Notes: generated by a model not told the origin, from the sequence alone. Numbered from the stretch's first letter, positions 1 through 5,332 are shown. The stretch: 5,332 nt of DNA from Gammaproteobacteria bacterium (GCA_009839585.1 VXPI01000328.1:1-5332), one strand, 5' to 3'. A program made the numbers and translations.

Positions 1-15
1 GCCTGCCGGGCCATT

Positions 16-29
16 CCGGAGCACTCCGG
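16..29. repeat. Perfect inverted repeat CCGGAG-CA-CTCCGG
   Basis: The 6-bp arms CCGGAG (16-21) and CTCCGG (24-29) are separated by CA. As RNA this would fold as a 5-bp stem with a GCAC loop. No T-run follows directly, so it is not a standard terminator. It lies in the GC-rich left edge and may be the 3' end of whatever precedes the window. Confidence 0.45.
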
Positions 30-205
30 CCTCCCGCACCGCCGAAATCCCGGCCTGCAGCGGGCAAAAAAATCTCTATTTTGGGATTAGGGAAGTGATA
101 GGTGTTTGGAGTATCTGGAATCTCGGGTATTGTCGGGCCTGCCATCTCTGGATGAAGGCTAAACCATTCCCCGGAGACGGGCATGTTGCGTCTTGGACTA
201 GAACC

Positions 206-225
206 GGGATTGTTTTTTCAATCCC
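206..225. repeat. Perfect 7-bp inverted repeat with T6 centre
   Basis: GGGATTG (206-212) and CAATCCC (219-225) are exact reverse complements around six T residues (213-218). The element ends 25 bases before the ATG at 251. The T-run is in the loop, so this is not an intrinsic terminator. A regulator operator or a leader RNA hairpin in front of the iron-sulfur gene are the two plausible readings. The symmetry is directly visible; the role is inferred. Confidence 0.5.
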
Positions 226-250
226 TCGCGCCACTACTTTGAAGTATAGT

Positions 251-967
251 ATGGTGTTCAAACTAGTCAAACCCAGCATGCAGACACTGAATCAAGTCGA
301 GTCCCTTGCGGGTCGCTATGGCCTGGTCGTTCGAGGTGCGTTTGCGGTTCAGGATGAAGACAACGTCCCGCCAATCCGTGATCAAGTCCCAACTCGAACA
401 TTGATGCTGTTTGGCAACGTCGGTTCATCAATCTGGAAGACGTTTTCCTCATCGGAAGAATATAGCGATGGCAGGCCTGATGCGCTGGACCGTTGGAGTC
501 AGCGCATCGGTGAAAAAATGGCCAATCAACTGGAAGGTCGGGCATTGTTCCCATTTGGTGGACCACCCTATCGTCCGTTTCTGAGGTGGGCCAAGAAAGC
601 CGAGTCGTTAATGAACTCTCGCCTAGGCATGTTGATTCATCCGAAATATGGACTCTGGCATGCCTACCGGTTTGCCATTGCATTGCCTTTTGATATTGAG
701 ACCGATTCCGTCAATCCGGCTGATATCTGCGCTGCATGTCCGGATCAGCCCTGCATTACGGCCTGTCCGGTCAATGCTTTCGAGGTAGAGATGGAGTTTG
801 ATGCCAGAGCCTGCTATACCCATCTCAGCGAACAGCAAAACGCCGCTTGCAGAACCGGTTGCCAGGCTCGACTTTCCTGTCCGTATGCCAGTGAGTTCAG
901 GTATCATCCCGATCAGGCTGGATTTCATATGGATGCTTATATCAAGACCATGTCCAGGCGGTTTTGA
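251..967 (+). CDS. Iron-sulfur protein with CblC (MMACHC)-like N-terminal half and QueG-like ferredoxin module
   Basis: Encodes 238 residues with no signal peptide or membrane segment, so cytoplasmic. Residues 160-173 carry C-x2-C-x4-C-x3-C-P (Cys160, 163, 168, 172). A second set follows: Cys188 in a RACYTHL context, then Cys200, 204 and 210-Pro. The eight cysteines and the 'ARxCxxxL' signature resemble the two-[4Fe-4S] module of epoxyqueuosine reductase QueG and reductive dehalogenases. The N-terminal half contains IHPKYGLWHAYR at 129-140 followed by a hydrophobic strand ending in LP. From memory this closely matches the human cobalamin chaperone MMACHC segment IHPRFGGWFAIR, and an earlier TRTLMLFGNVG strand also has an MMACHC counterpart. 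Inferred role: electron transfer to, or reductive handling of, a corrinoid. Start choice: ATG at 251 has a weak GAAG six bases upstream; ATG at 278 (229 aa) is an equally family-like alternative, and GTG at 95 is unlikely. An 82-nt gap leads to the ATPase gene on the same strand, probably one operon. Confidence 0.8.
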   Translation: MVFKLVKPSMQTLNQVESLAGRYGLVVRGAFAVQDEDNVPPIRDQVPTRTLMLFGNVGSSIWKTFSSSEEYSDGRPDALDRWSQRIGEKMANQLEGRALFPFGGPPYRPFLRWAKKAESLMNSRLGMLIHPKYGLWHAYRFAIALPFDIETDSVNPADICAACPDQPCITACPVNAFEVEMEFDARACYTHLSEQQNAACRTGCQARLSCPYASEFRYHPDQAGFHMDAYIKTMSRRF

Positions 968-986
968 TATCCAATCCAGTTCGCAT

Positions 987-1004
987 GTTCAATCGTTATT
1001 GAAC
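987..1004. promoter_or_regulatory. Perfect 18-bp palindromic site, candidate operator or hairpin
   Basis: GTTCAAT (987-993) and ATTGAAC (998-1004) are exact reverse complements around CGTT. The site sits in the 82-nt spacer between the iron-sulfur gene and the ATPase gene, 45 bases before the ATG at 1050. Its TTCAAT-N4-ATTGAA layout is of the size and symmetry of a dimeric regulator site (the FNR site is TTGAT-N4-ATCAA, similar in layout but not in sequence). It could equally be an mRNA hairpin that sets the expression ratio of the two genes. No T-run follows, so it is not a typical terminator. Confidence 0.45.
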
Positions 1005-1039
1005 GGTCTGCAATACTCGTTTTGGGCACAAAATACAGC

Positions 1040-1044
1040 AGGGA
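1040..1044 (+). promoter_or_regulatory. Ribosome binding site of the ATPase gene
   Basis: AGGGA lies five bases before ATG 1050. This fixes the start inside a reading frame that stays open upstream to an ATG at 798, which overlaps the iron-sulfur gene. The ATG at 1050 is followed directly by the family-typical TRQLGIDTGGTYTD N-terminus. Confidence 0.7.
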
Positions 1045-1049
1045 ATCAT

Positions 1050-3086
1050 ATGACCCGTCAACTCGGAATTGATACAGGGGGGACCTATACCGACGCAGTG
1101 ATTGTGGATACTGCAAAACAGATGATTGCCAAATGCAAGAGTCTGACCACCCCGTTTGATCTGACCGAAGGTATCGAACAGGCACTCGATGGACTGGGTG
1201 GAGTCAACCTTCAGGCTATTGGTCTGGTTGCGTTGTCGACTACCCTGTCGACCAACTCGGTAGTTGAAGGTCGAGGATCACCAGTCGGTGTTATTCTGGC
1301 AGGCTACAAGCCCCAACAGGTCAAACAAAGCGGACTGCAAGAAATCCTGGAAGACAGGATGATCTCGATCATCGATGGCGGGCATGGTGCGACCGGTGAA
1401 GAGCTGGTTCCTCTCGATGAAGCAAGACTGGAGAAGCTGATAGCAGGATATCAGGACAAGGTTTCCGCATTTGCCGTCTCATCAATCTTTTCCATTCGCA
1501 ACCCGGAACATGAAATAAGGATTCGGGAAAAGATCTATGCCATCTCGGGCAAACCCGTGGCATGCGGACATGAACTGTCCAACAGTCTCGGGGCACCGAG
1601 ACGGGCTCTCACCACAGCCATGAATGCCCGAATGCTGTTGTATATTCAGGAGTTGATCGATTCTGTCGAACGCATCCTCGGCAGAAAATCGATCCGTGCA
1701 CCGCTGATGATCGTCAAAGGCGACGGGTCCTTGGTTAACGCCCAGATCGCCCGCAAATATCCGGTCTCGACAGTGCTGTCAGGGCCTGCTGCAAGCGTGA
1801 TTGGCGCATGTGCGCTGAGCGGAAGAAAAGATGCCATCGTGGTTGACATGGGAGGCACCACAACCGATATCTGCGTAGTCTCGAAGGGTCGCCCTGATTT
1901 ATGTCATGATGGTGCGAGAATCGGTGACTGGCGGCCAATGGTTGAAGCCATCCGGGTAATTTCGATTGGACTCGGGGGTGACAGCGAGTTGCGATTCAAG
2001 GCCGGCATGGAAATTTCCGAGCGACGGATTGTGCCGATCAGCCTGTTAGCCTATCAATATCCCCAGGTCCTCGACAAACTGTATTCCCAGTATCGTACTG
2101 GGCCGACTCCCCGCAACAACAAGTTTGCCTTACAGCTTCAGATGAACAGGATTTTGATTGACAATCTTGATCCAGCGGAGAAAGAGGTTTGGGAATCACT
2201 TGGGCAAGGACCCGTTGAACTGGATTACTTGGCTAGCACTGATCGCATGCGCTTGCGGGCACTGGCCCGCCTTGAGCGCCTGGGGTTGGTGGTTTACAGC
2301 GGATTCACTCCTTCGGATGCCACCCACGTACTCGGCATGAGCCAGCACTGGAATCGCGAGGCTGCCATCATTGGTGCCAAAATCTGGGCTCGACAGATGC
2401 GACATCTTTATGGATTTGGCAACTGGGCAGATGATGATGCCGTCACTCCCAGTCAGCAGGTATTTGATACCGTCACCCAAAAGATCAGCCAGAAACTGAT
2501 TGAGGCCGGACTGCATCAACTGGAAAAATTGTCCGAAACCCAGACTGGTAAATTGACCAATGTCCTGGCAGACATCATATTGAACCCACAATTCCAGGGG
2601 TCCGGAAAACCACTGTTTGAACTTAGCTTCTCCCGCAACCATTCTGTGATTGCAGTCGGTGGTCCGGCTAAGGATTATTTTCCGGATGTTTCAAGGCGTC
2701 TGGGGGTGAGTCTTGAATTGCCAGAGCATGGCGAGGTCGCAAATGCGGTCGGTGCGGCATTGGGCGCAGTAGTACAAACTTCACAGATTAATGTGACTCA
2801 ACCCGAGTTCGGGGTGTTTTACCTGTTTCACAAGGGTCAGCCGATGCGTTTTTCCAGTTTGCAGGAGGCGGTGAATATTGCAGAGAGTATGGCCAGAGAG
2901 GAAGCGGAAAATCTGGCGATTGCTGCAGGCGCAGACGGGATTGAAACCAGCATTGAGTATGATGCCAATCACATCAAGCATGATTTGGACGGGGAGTTGT
3001 TCGTGAGCACAACGGTAACCGCAATTGCTACCGGGCACCCGAAAGCGGTCCAGATTGATGGTAGCTCTGTGAGACCGGGAAAATAA
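1050..3086 (+). CDS. Hydantoinase/oxoprolinase (HyuA)-family ASKHA ATPase, stand-alone
   Basis: Encodes 678 cytoplasmic residues. The N-terminal phosphate-binding loop GIDTGGTYTD lies at 6-15, STTLSTN at 63-69, the GHELSNSLG region from 173, SGPAAS from 244, and the second phosphate motif VDMGGTTTD at 265-273. A C-terminal adenosine-type motif, IAVGGPAKDYFPDV, starts at 534. Together these are the hydantoinase A N-terminal and hydantoinase/oxoprolinase domains of the actin/Hsp70-like ATPase superfamily. Characterised relatives (N-methylhydantoinase, 5-oxoprolinase, acetone and acetophenone carboxylases) use ATP to activate a carbonyl and need a HyuB-type partner. None is in the window, so a hydantoinase call is unsafe. 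Residues about 372-430 form a charged helical stretch ending in a GFTPSDATHVLG-type motif that looks winged-helix-like. The frame is open upstream to 798, but the RBS at 1040-1044 and the family N-terminus place the start at 1050. Cotranscribed neighbour: the iron-sulfur protein. Alternative role: ATP-driven reactivation of a corrinoid enzyme, by analogy with other ASKHA reactivases. The family is certain; the substrate is unknown. Confidence 0.88.
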   Translation: MTRQLGIDTGGTYTDAVIVDTAKQMIAKCKSLTTPFDLTEGIEQALDGLGGVNLQAIGLVALSTTLSTNSVVEGRGSPVGVILAGYKPQQVKQSGLQEILEDRMISIIDGGHGATGEELVPLDEARLEKLIAGYQDKVSAFAVSSIFSIRNPEHEIRIREKIYAISGKPVACGHELSNSLGAPRRALTTAMNARMLLYIQELIDSVERILGRKSIRAPLMIVKGDGSLVNAQIARKYPVSTVLSGPAASVIGACALSGRKDAIVVDMGGTTTDICVVSKGRPDLCHDGARIGDWRPMVEAIRVISIGLGGDSELRFKAGMEISERRIVPISLLAYQYPQVLDKLYSQYRTGPTPRNNKFALQLQMNRILIDNLDPAEKEVWESLGQGPVELDYLASTDRMRLRALARLERLGLVVYSGFTPSDATHVLGMSQHWNREAAIIGAKIWARQMRHLYGFGNWADDDAVTPSQQVFDTVTQKISQKLIEAGLHQLEKLSETQTGKLTNVLADIILNPQFQGSGKPLFELSFSRNHSVIAVGGPAKDYFPDVSRRLGVSLELPEHGEVANAVGAALGAVVQTSQINVTQPEFGVFYLFHKGQPMRFSSLQEAVNIAESMAREEAENLAIAAGADGIETSIEYDANHIKHDLDGELFVSTTVTAIATGHPKAVQIDGSSVRPGK

Positions 3087-3110
3087 AACAGCTAGATTCC
3101 CGCTGGTCTC
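3071..3110. terminator. Shared hairpin between convergent genes, candidate bidirectional terminator
   Basis: GAGACCGGGAA (3071-3081) pairs with TTCCC (3097-3101) and GGTCTC (3105-3110), giving 11 base pairs with a GCT bulge on the 3' arm and a 15-base loop. It spans the TAA of the ATPase gene (3084-3086) and touches the TGA of the flavoprotein gene (3109-3111). A stem at the meeting point of two transcripts suggests a shared 3' end. There is no strong T-run on either side, so efficiency as an intrinsic terminator is doubtful; 3'-end protection is the alternative. Confidence 0.45.
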
Positions 3111-5205
3111 AGATTTCTGTATATTCGCGCCGGTAGGGCACCTCATCAATATCCATCGATTCATTGAAGTCCCGGGCATACAAATGCCCCGCATATACTG
3201 CGGCTGCAATTGTGGATGGTGCAAGGCAATCGCCGATTCGCGTAACGGAACGCACGTCCCGCTCCTGCATGGCTTCGGGATCGTCGATCAGGTCAAAATA
3301 CAGTTGATGGTCTGGTTGCCTCGCCGTTACCAGAATCAGGTTATGAGTGAGCAGGCTTCGCTGTTCCTGACTGACCACATGCTGGATTATGGCTTCCTGT
3401 TCCTTCAGCGAGACGAGAGCGTGTTTTTCCATGAGCCATACGCCTAGGTCAAGCAGGCGTTTTTCGATAAAGGTCTGCTCAAGGGTATTTTTGGTCCAGG
3501 CCGAAACATTGGCTTCGGGCGTGACCAAGGTCACCTGGCATCCACTTGATGCCAGTTTTTCGGCAATCACGCCACCCATATAGTAATGATCATCGTCGAA
3601 AATCAACACGGAACCCGAAACATCCTGACCGTCCATAATCTGATCAGGCGTCAGTCGGGTCACACTACTATCGATTTCAATGGGGGTACGGTGTGTGCGG
3701 CCGATACCCCCCGCATGCCAGGTTGATCCGGTTGCACAGAGAATATGCCGGTACTTCAACTCATCGGCCAATTCAAGAACCTGTTGTTTATCCAGCCTGC
3801 TCTCAAAATACATCTCGACATTTTCCATACGCTGGATTTGTCCCAGTCGGTAATCAGCCACCCTCTTCCATTCGGAAAGTCCGGGCAGACGCGATTCCCG
3901 ATCGACCCGTCCGCCCGCATGTCGGGATGTCTCGGCAAGCACTACACGGTATCCCCGCTTGCCGAGGGACATTGCCGCTTCAAGCCCGGCAGGCCCTGCA
4001 CCAATCACCAGAATCGAATCTTCCGAGCTTTTGGGTGCAATCTGTTCGGGGTGCCAGTTTTTTCGGTACTCCTCGCCCATAGTCGGGTTCTGGGTACAGC
4101 GTATGGGTGACATGGTCATGTCGCCTGATACACAGATATTGCAACCGATACATTCGCGGATATCCTCAAGCCTGCCCTGACGGATTTTCTCCGGTAGAAA
4201 GGGATCGGCGATAGAAGGACGGGCTGCTCCAATCATGTCCAGCACCCCACGCCTGACTTGATCGACCATAGTCTCGGGGGATGTGAAACGGCCAACCCCA
4301 ACCACCGGCTTGCCGGTTACCTGTTTCACAAAAGCAATATACGATTCCTGATCGCCTTCGTTTGCGAAGCGGGAAGACTTTGAGTCATACATCCAGTCCG
4401 AAATATTGACATCCCAGATGTCCGGTAAATCGGCCAGCATCTCCACGACATCGCGGCCTTCATCCTCGCTTAGAGAATCCTGACCCAGAAACTCCCTGAC
4501 CGCGAGTCTGAGAGCAATTCCGCACCGATCACCAACCACATCACGCGTATCATCAAGGACCTCACGCAACAGGCGAGTCCGGTTTTCCAGAGAACCGCCA
4601 TACTCATCGGTTCGATTATTGAACTTGCGCGAGAGAAAATGCGACAACAGGGACAGACTGTGCGCTGCATACACATAGACGATATCAAAACCGATGTCTC
4701 TTGCGCGGATGGCAGCACGTCGATGCCAGCGTCGGTAGTTGGCGATATCTTCGCGCGTCATCTTGTACGCCTGCACGGGATCCAAACCGGTCACCGGAAT
4801 CATCTCGCCAACAGCCATCAGTGGCAGGCGACTGTGTCGATTGGTTGCCTCATGTCCATTGTGCGTGATTTCAATAGCCGCGAGTGAGTTGTGCTCATGA
4901 ACCGCATCCACCGTCAAGGCCAGTCGATGCATATCCTTCTCATCCCAGAGCCGCCCTTCAATATGTGGAGAGACATCGGTGCTTGGATGGATATCCACTT
5001 CCTGAGTGGACACGACCCCCCAGCCGCCTTCGGCCTTGACACCACGCATTGCGGCCTCGGCTTTGGGGAACACATGGCCCAGTCCATTGCAATGCGGAAC
5101 CTGATAAAACCGGTTGCGTGCCGTGACCGGGCCAATTTGAACCGGCTCGAACAATATGTCGTAACGGGAATCGCTTATTCCACGTGAATTACCGGAATCA
5201 GGCAT
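3109..5205 (-). CDS. Trimethylamine-dehydrogenase-family iron-sulfur flavoprotein (amine dehydrogenase)
   Basis: Encodes 698 residues (trimethylamine dehydrogenase, TMADH, has about 729). The N-terminal half is an Old Yellow Enzyme-type FMN barrel, starting YDILFEPVQIG. Cys39 in RFYQVPHC matches the TMADH cysteine that carries 6-S-cysteinyl FMN. Tyr179, His182 and Asp274 match its Tyr169/His172/Asp267. Cys352, 355, 358 and 370 bind one 4Fe-4S cluster. GAGPAG at 402-407 opens the C-terminal nucleotide-binding domains. The family oxidises amines to aldehyde plus a smaller amine or ammonia, passing electrons from FMN through 4Fe-4S to an electron-transfer flavoprotein. The substrate cage differs: TMADH Tyr60 and Trp355 correspond to Glu69 and Asp362, while Trp264 is kept as Trp271. 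As recalled, histamine dehydrogenase also has Asp in place of Trp355. Trimethylamine is therefore an unlikely substrate. Start: ATG 5205 has AGGAG ten bases upstream and overlaps the preceding stop; an in-frame ATG at 5256 would add 17 unfamily-like residues. Alternatives: dimethylamine dehydrogenase or an N-methyl amino acid demethylase. Confidence 0.9.
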   Translation of the reverse strand: MPDSGNSRGISDSRYDILFEPVQIGPVTARNRFYQVPHCNGLGHVFPKAEAAMRGVKAEGGWGVVSTQEVDIHPSTDVSPHIEGRLWDEKDMHRLALTVDAVHEHNSLAAIEITHNGHEATNRHSRLPLMAVGEMIPVTGLDPVQAYKMTREDIANYRRWHRRAAIRARDIGFDIVYVYAAHSLSLLSHFLSRKFNNRTDEYGGSLENRTRLLREVLDDTRDVVGDRCGIALRLAVREFLGQDSLSEDEGRDVVEMLADLPDIWDVNISDWMYDSKSSRFANEGDQESYIAFVKQVTGKPVVGVGRFTSPETMVDQVRRGVLDMIGAARPSIADPFLPEKIRQGRLEDIRECIGCNICVSGDMTMSPIRCTQNPTMGEEYRKNWHPEQIAPKSSEDSILVIGAGPAGLEAAMSLGKRGYRVVLAETSRHAGGRVDRESRLPGLSEWKRVADYRLGQIQRMENVEMYFESRLDKQQVLELADELKYRHILCATGSTWHAGGIGRTHRTPIEIDSSVTRLTPDQIMDGQDVSGSVLIFDDDHYYMGGVIAEKLASSGCQVTLVTPEANVSAWTKNTLEQTFIEKRLLDLGVWLMEKHALVSLKEQEAIIQHVVSQEQRSLLTHNLILVTARQPDHQLYFDLIDDPEAMQERDVRSVTRIGDCLAPSTIAAAVYAGHLYARDFNESMDIDEVPYRREYTEI

Positions 5206-5332
5206 ACCATGCAAACTCCTGAATCTCGCGAGCCTTGAATGTGTTGTATTCCTCAAGCTTGCAGGTCGTGTACACCCTTATGTACTGTTCTCCAAGATAA
5301 TCAGCCAGAAACTGGCTTTTTCTGGACAGGTT
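5198..5332 (-). CDS. Glutamine synthetase-family protein, C-terminal fragment
   Basis: Partial: the last 44 codons before TGA (5200-5198), running off the right edge. The residues include LADYLGEQYIRVY, then K-L-E-E-Y at 25-29 and a terminal EFAWYA. The spacing L-G-x2-[YF]-I-R-x-Y-x3-K-x2-E-x4-F and the aromatic C-terminus resemble the C-terminal helix of glutamine synthetase-like ligases (GlnA, gamma-glutamylmethylamide synthetase GmaS, gamma-glutamylputrescine synthetase PuuA). These ligases join ammonia or an amine to glutamate using ATP. The active-site regions are outside the window, so the substrate cannot be read. The stop overlaps the start of the amine dehydrogenase (ATGCCTGA), indicating one operon and translational coupling. 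That pairing favours an amine-related ligase. The match is from memory over a short segment, so the call is moderate. Confidence 0.6.
   Translation of the reverse strand, partial: NLSRKSQFLADYLGEQYIRVYTTCKLEEYNTFKAREIQEFAWYA
5216..5220 (-). promoter_or_regulatory. Ribosome binding site of the amine dehydrogenase
   Basis: AGGAG on the minus strand lies ten bases before ATG 5205 and inside the 3' end of the glutamine synthetase-like gene. It supports the 5205 start over the in-frame ATG at 5256. A second ATG at 5210-5208 is out of frame with the enzyme. Confidence 0.6.

Larger units (their letters stand above)
1..250. other. Upstream leader without a convincing gene
   Basis: No recognisable protein is encoded here. 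The first 65 bases are very GC-rich and change abruptly at the A-run at 64-70 to a more AT-rich stretch. One reading frame, ending at the TAG at 88-90, is open from the left edge and could be the tail of an upstream gene, but its product is not recognisable. The frame of the downstream iron-sulfur gene is also open from position 2, with a GTG at 95, but residues encoded before 251 do not look like the family. The leader holds three inverted repeats: 16-29, a CCCG-GAGA-CGGG tetraloop hairpin at 170-181, and 206-225. A faint resemblance to a cobalamin riboswitch is discussed in the findings. No clear -35/-10 pair is visible; TATAGT at 245-250 is -10-like but has no good -35. Confidence 0.5.

Noticed and set aside
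95..250. GTG start at 95 for the iron-sulfur protein (52 extra residues).
   Set aside because: AGGGA abuts the GTG with almost no spacing, the added residues are not family-like, and the stretch contains leader inverted repeats.
798..1049. Extending the ATPase upstream to the ATG at 798 in the same frame (84 extra residues).
   Set aside because: Most of the extension overlaps the iron-sulfur gene in another frame, its residues do not resemble the family, and ATG 1050 has a good RBS and the typical GIDTGGT N-terminus.
2196..2642. Minus-strand 148-codon open frame within the ATPase gene.
   Set aside because: It lies opposite a strongly supported coding region and has no recognisable domain; it is an antisense shadow.
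2781..3224. Minus-strand 147-codon open frame across the convergent junction.
   Set aside because: It overlaps the ends of both real genes in other frames, contains no family motif, and starts inside the dehydrogenase coding sequence.
3693..4110. Plus-strand open frames of 129 and 121 codons opposite the dehydrogenase gene.
   Set aside because: The minus strand here encodes the cluster and nucleotide-binding regions of the dehydrogenase; the plus-strand translations show no recognisable motif.
5206..5256. ATG at 5256 as start of the amine dehydrogenase.
   Set aside because: It would overlap the upstream ligase gene by about 60 bases and add a basic stretch absent from the family; ATG 5205 has AGGAG and a stop-start overlap.
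1..5332. CRISPR arrays, insertion sequences, tRNA or rRNA genes.
   Set aside because: No regularly spaced repeats, transposase motifs, terminal repeats with target duplications, or tRNA/rRNA signatures were seen on either strand by eye.

Overview
The window suggests a bacterial chromosome segment with a moderate GC content of roughly 50-55%. The gene families fit an amine- or one-carbon-metabolising proteobacterium, but the taxonomic guess is weak and rests on family recall only. There are three complete protein genes and the last 44 codons of a fourth, arranged as two transcription units that converge on a 22-nt gap near 3087-3108.

Plus strand. Bases 1-250 are a leader with inverted repeats and no convincing gene. 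It is followed by an iron-sulfur protein (251-967). Its N-terminal half looks like the cobalamin-processing protein MMACHC/CblC, and its C-terminal half carries a QueG-like two-cluster ferredoxin module. After an 82-nt spacer holding a perfect 7-bp inverted repeat comes a 678-residue hydantoinase/oxoprolinase (HyuA)-type ASKHA ATPase (1050-3086). No HyuB partner is present, and a winged-helix-like segment sits in its middle.

Minus strand, read from the right edge. The C-terminus of a probable glutamine-synthetase-family ligase (5332-5198) overlaps by 8 nt the start of a 698-residue trimethylamine-dehydrogenase-family flavoprotein (5205-3109). That enzyme keeps the FMN-linking cysteine, the Tyr/His/Asp catalytic set and the 4Fe-4S cysteines. 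Two of the three aromatic substrate-cage residues of trimethylamine dehydrogenase are replaced by acids (Tyr60 to Glu69, Trp355 to Asp362). This points to a substrate other than trimethylamine, probably a polar or multiply charged amine, as in histamine dehydrogenase.

How the parts may work together (inference). The minus-strand pair looks like amine catabolism: a gamma-glutamyl-amine or glutamine ligase coupled to an amine-oxidising flavoprotein. The plus-strand pair, an Fe-S protein with a B12-binding-like fold plus an ASKHA ATPase, has the same parts list as known reductive activators of corrinoid enzymes such as RamA. It could be a two-gene corrinoid reactivation or handling system serving a cobalamin-dependent demethylase encoded outside the window. 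This is the most interesting hypothesis here and it is unproven.
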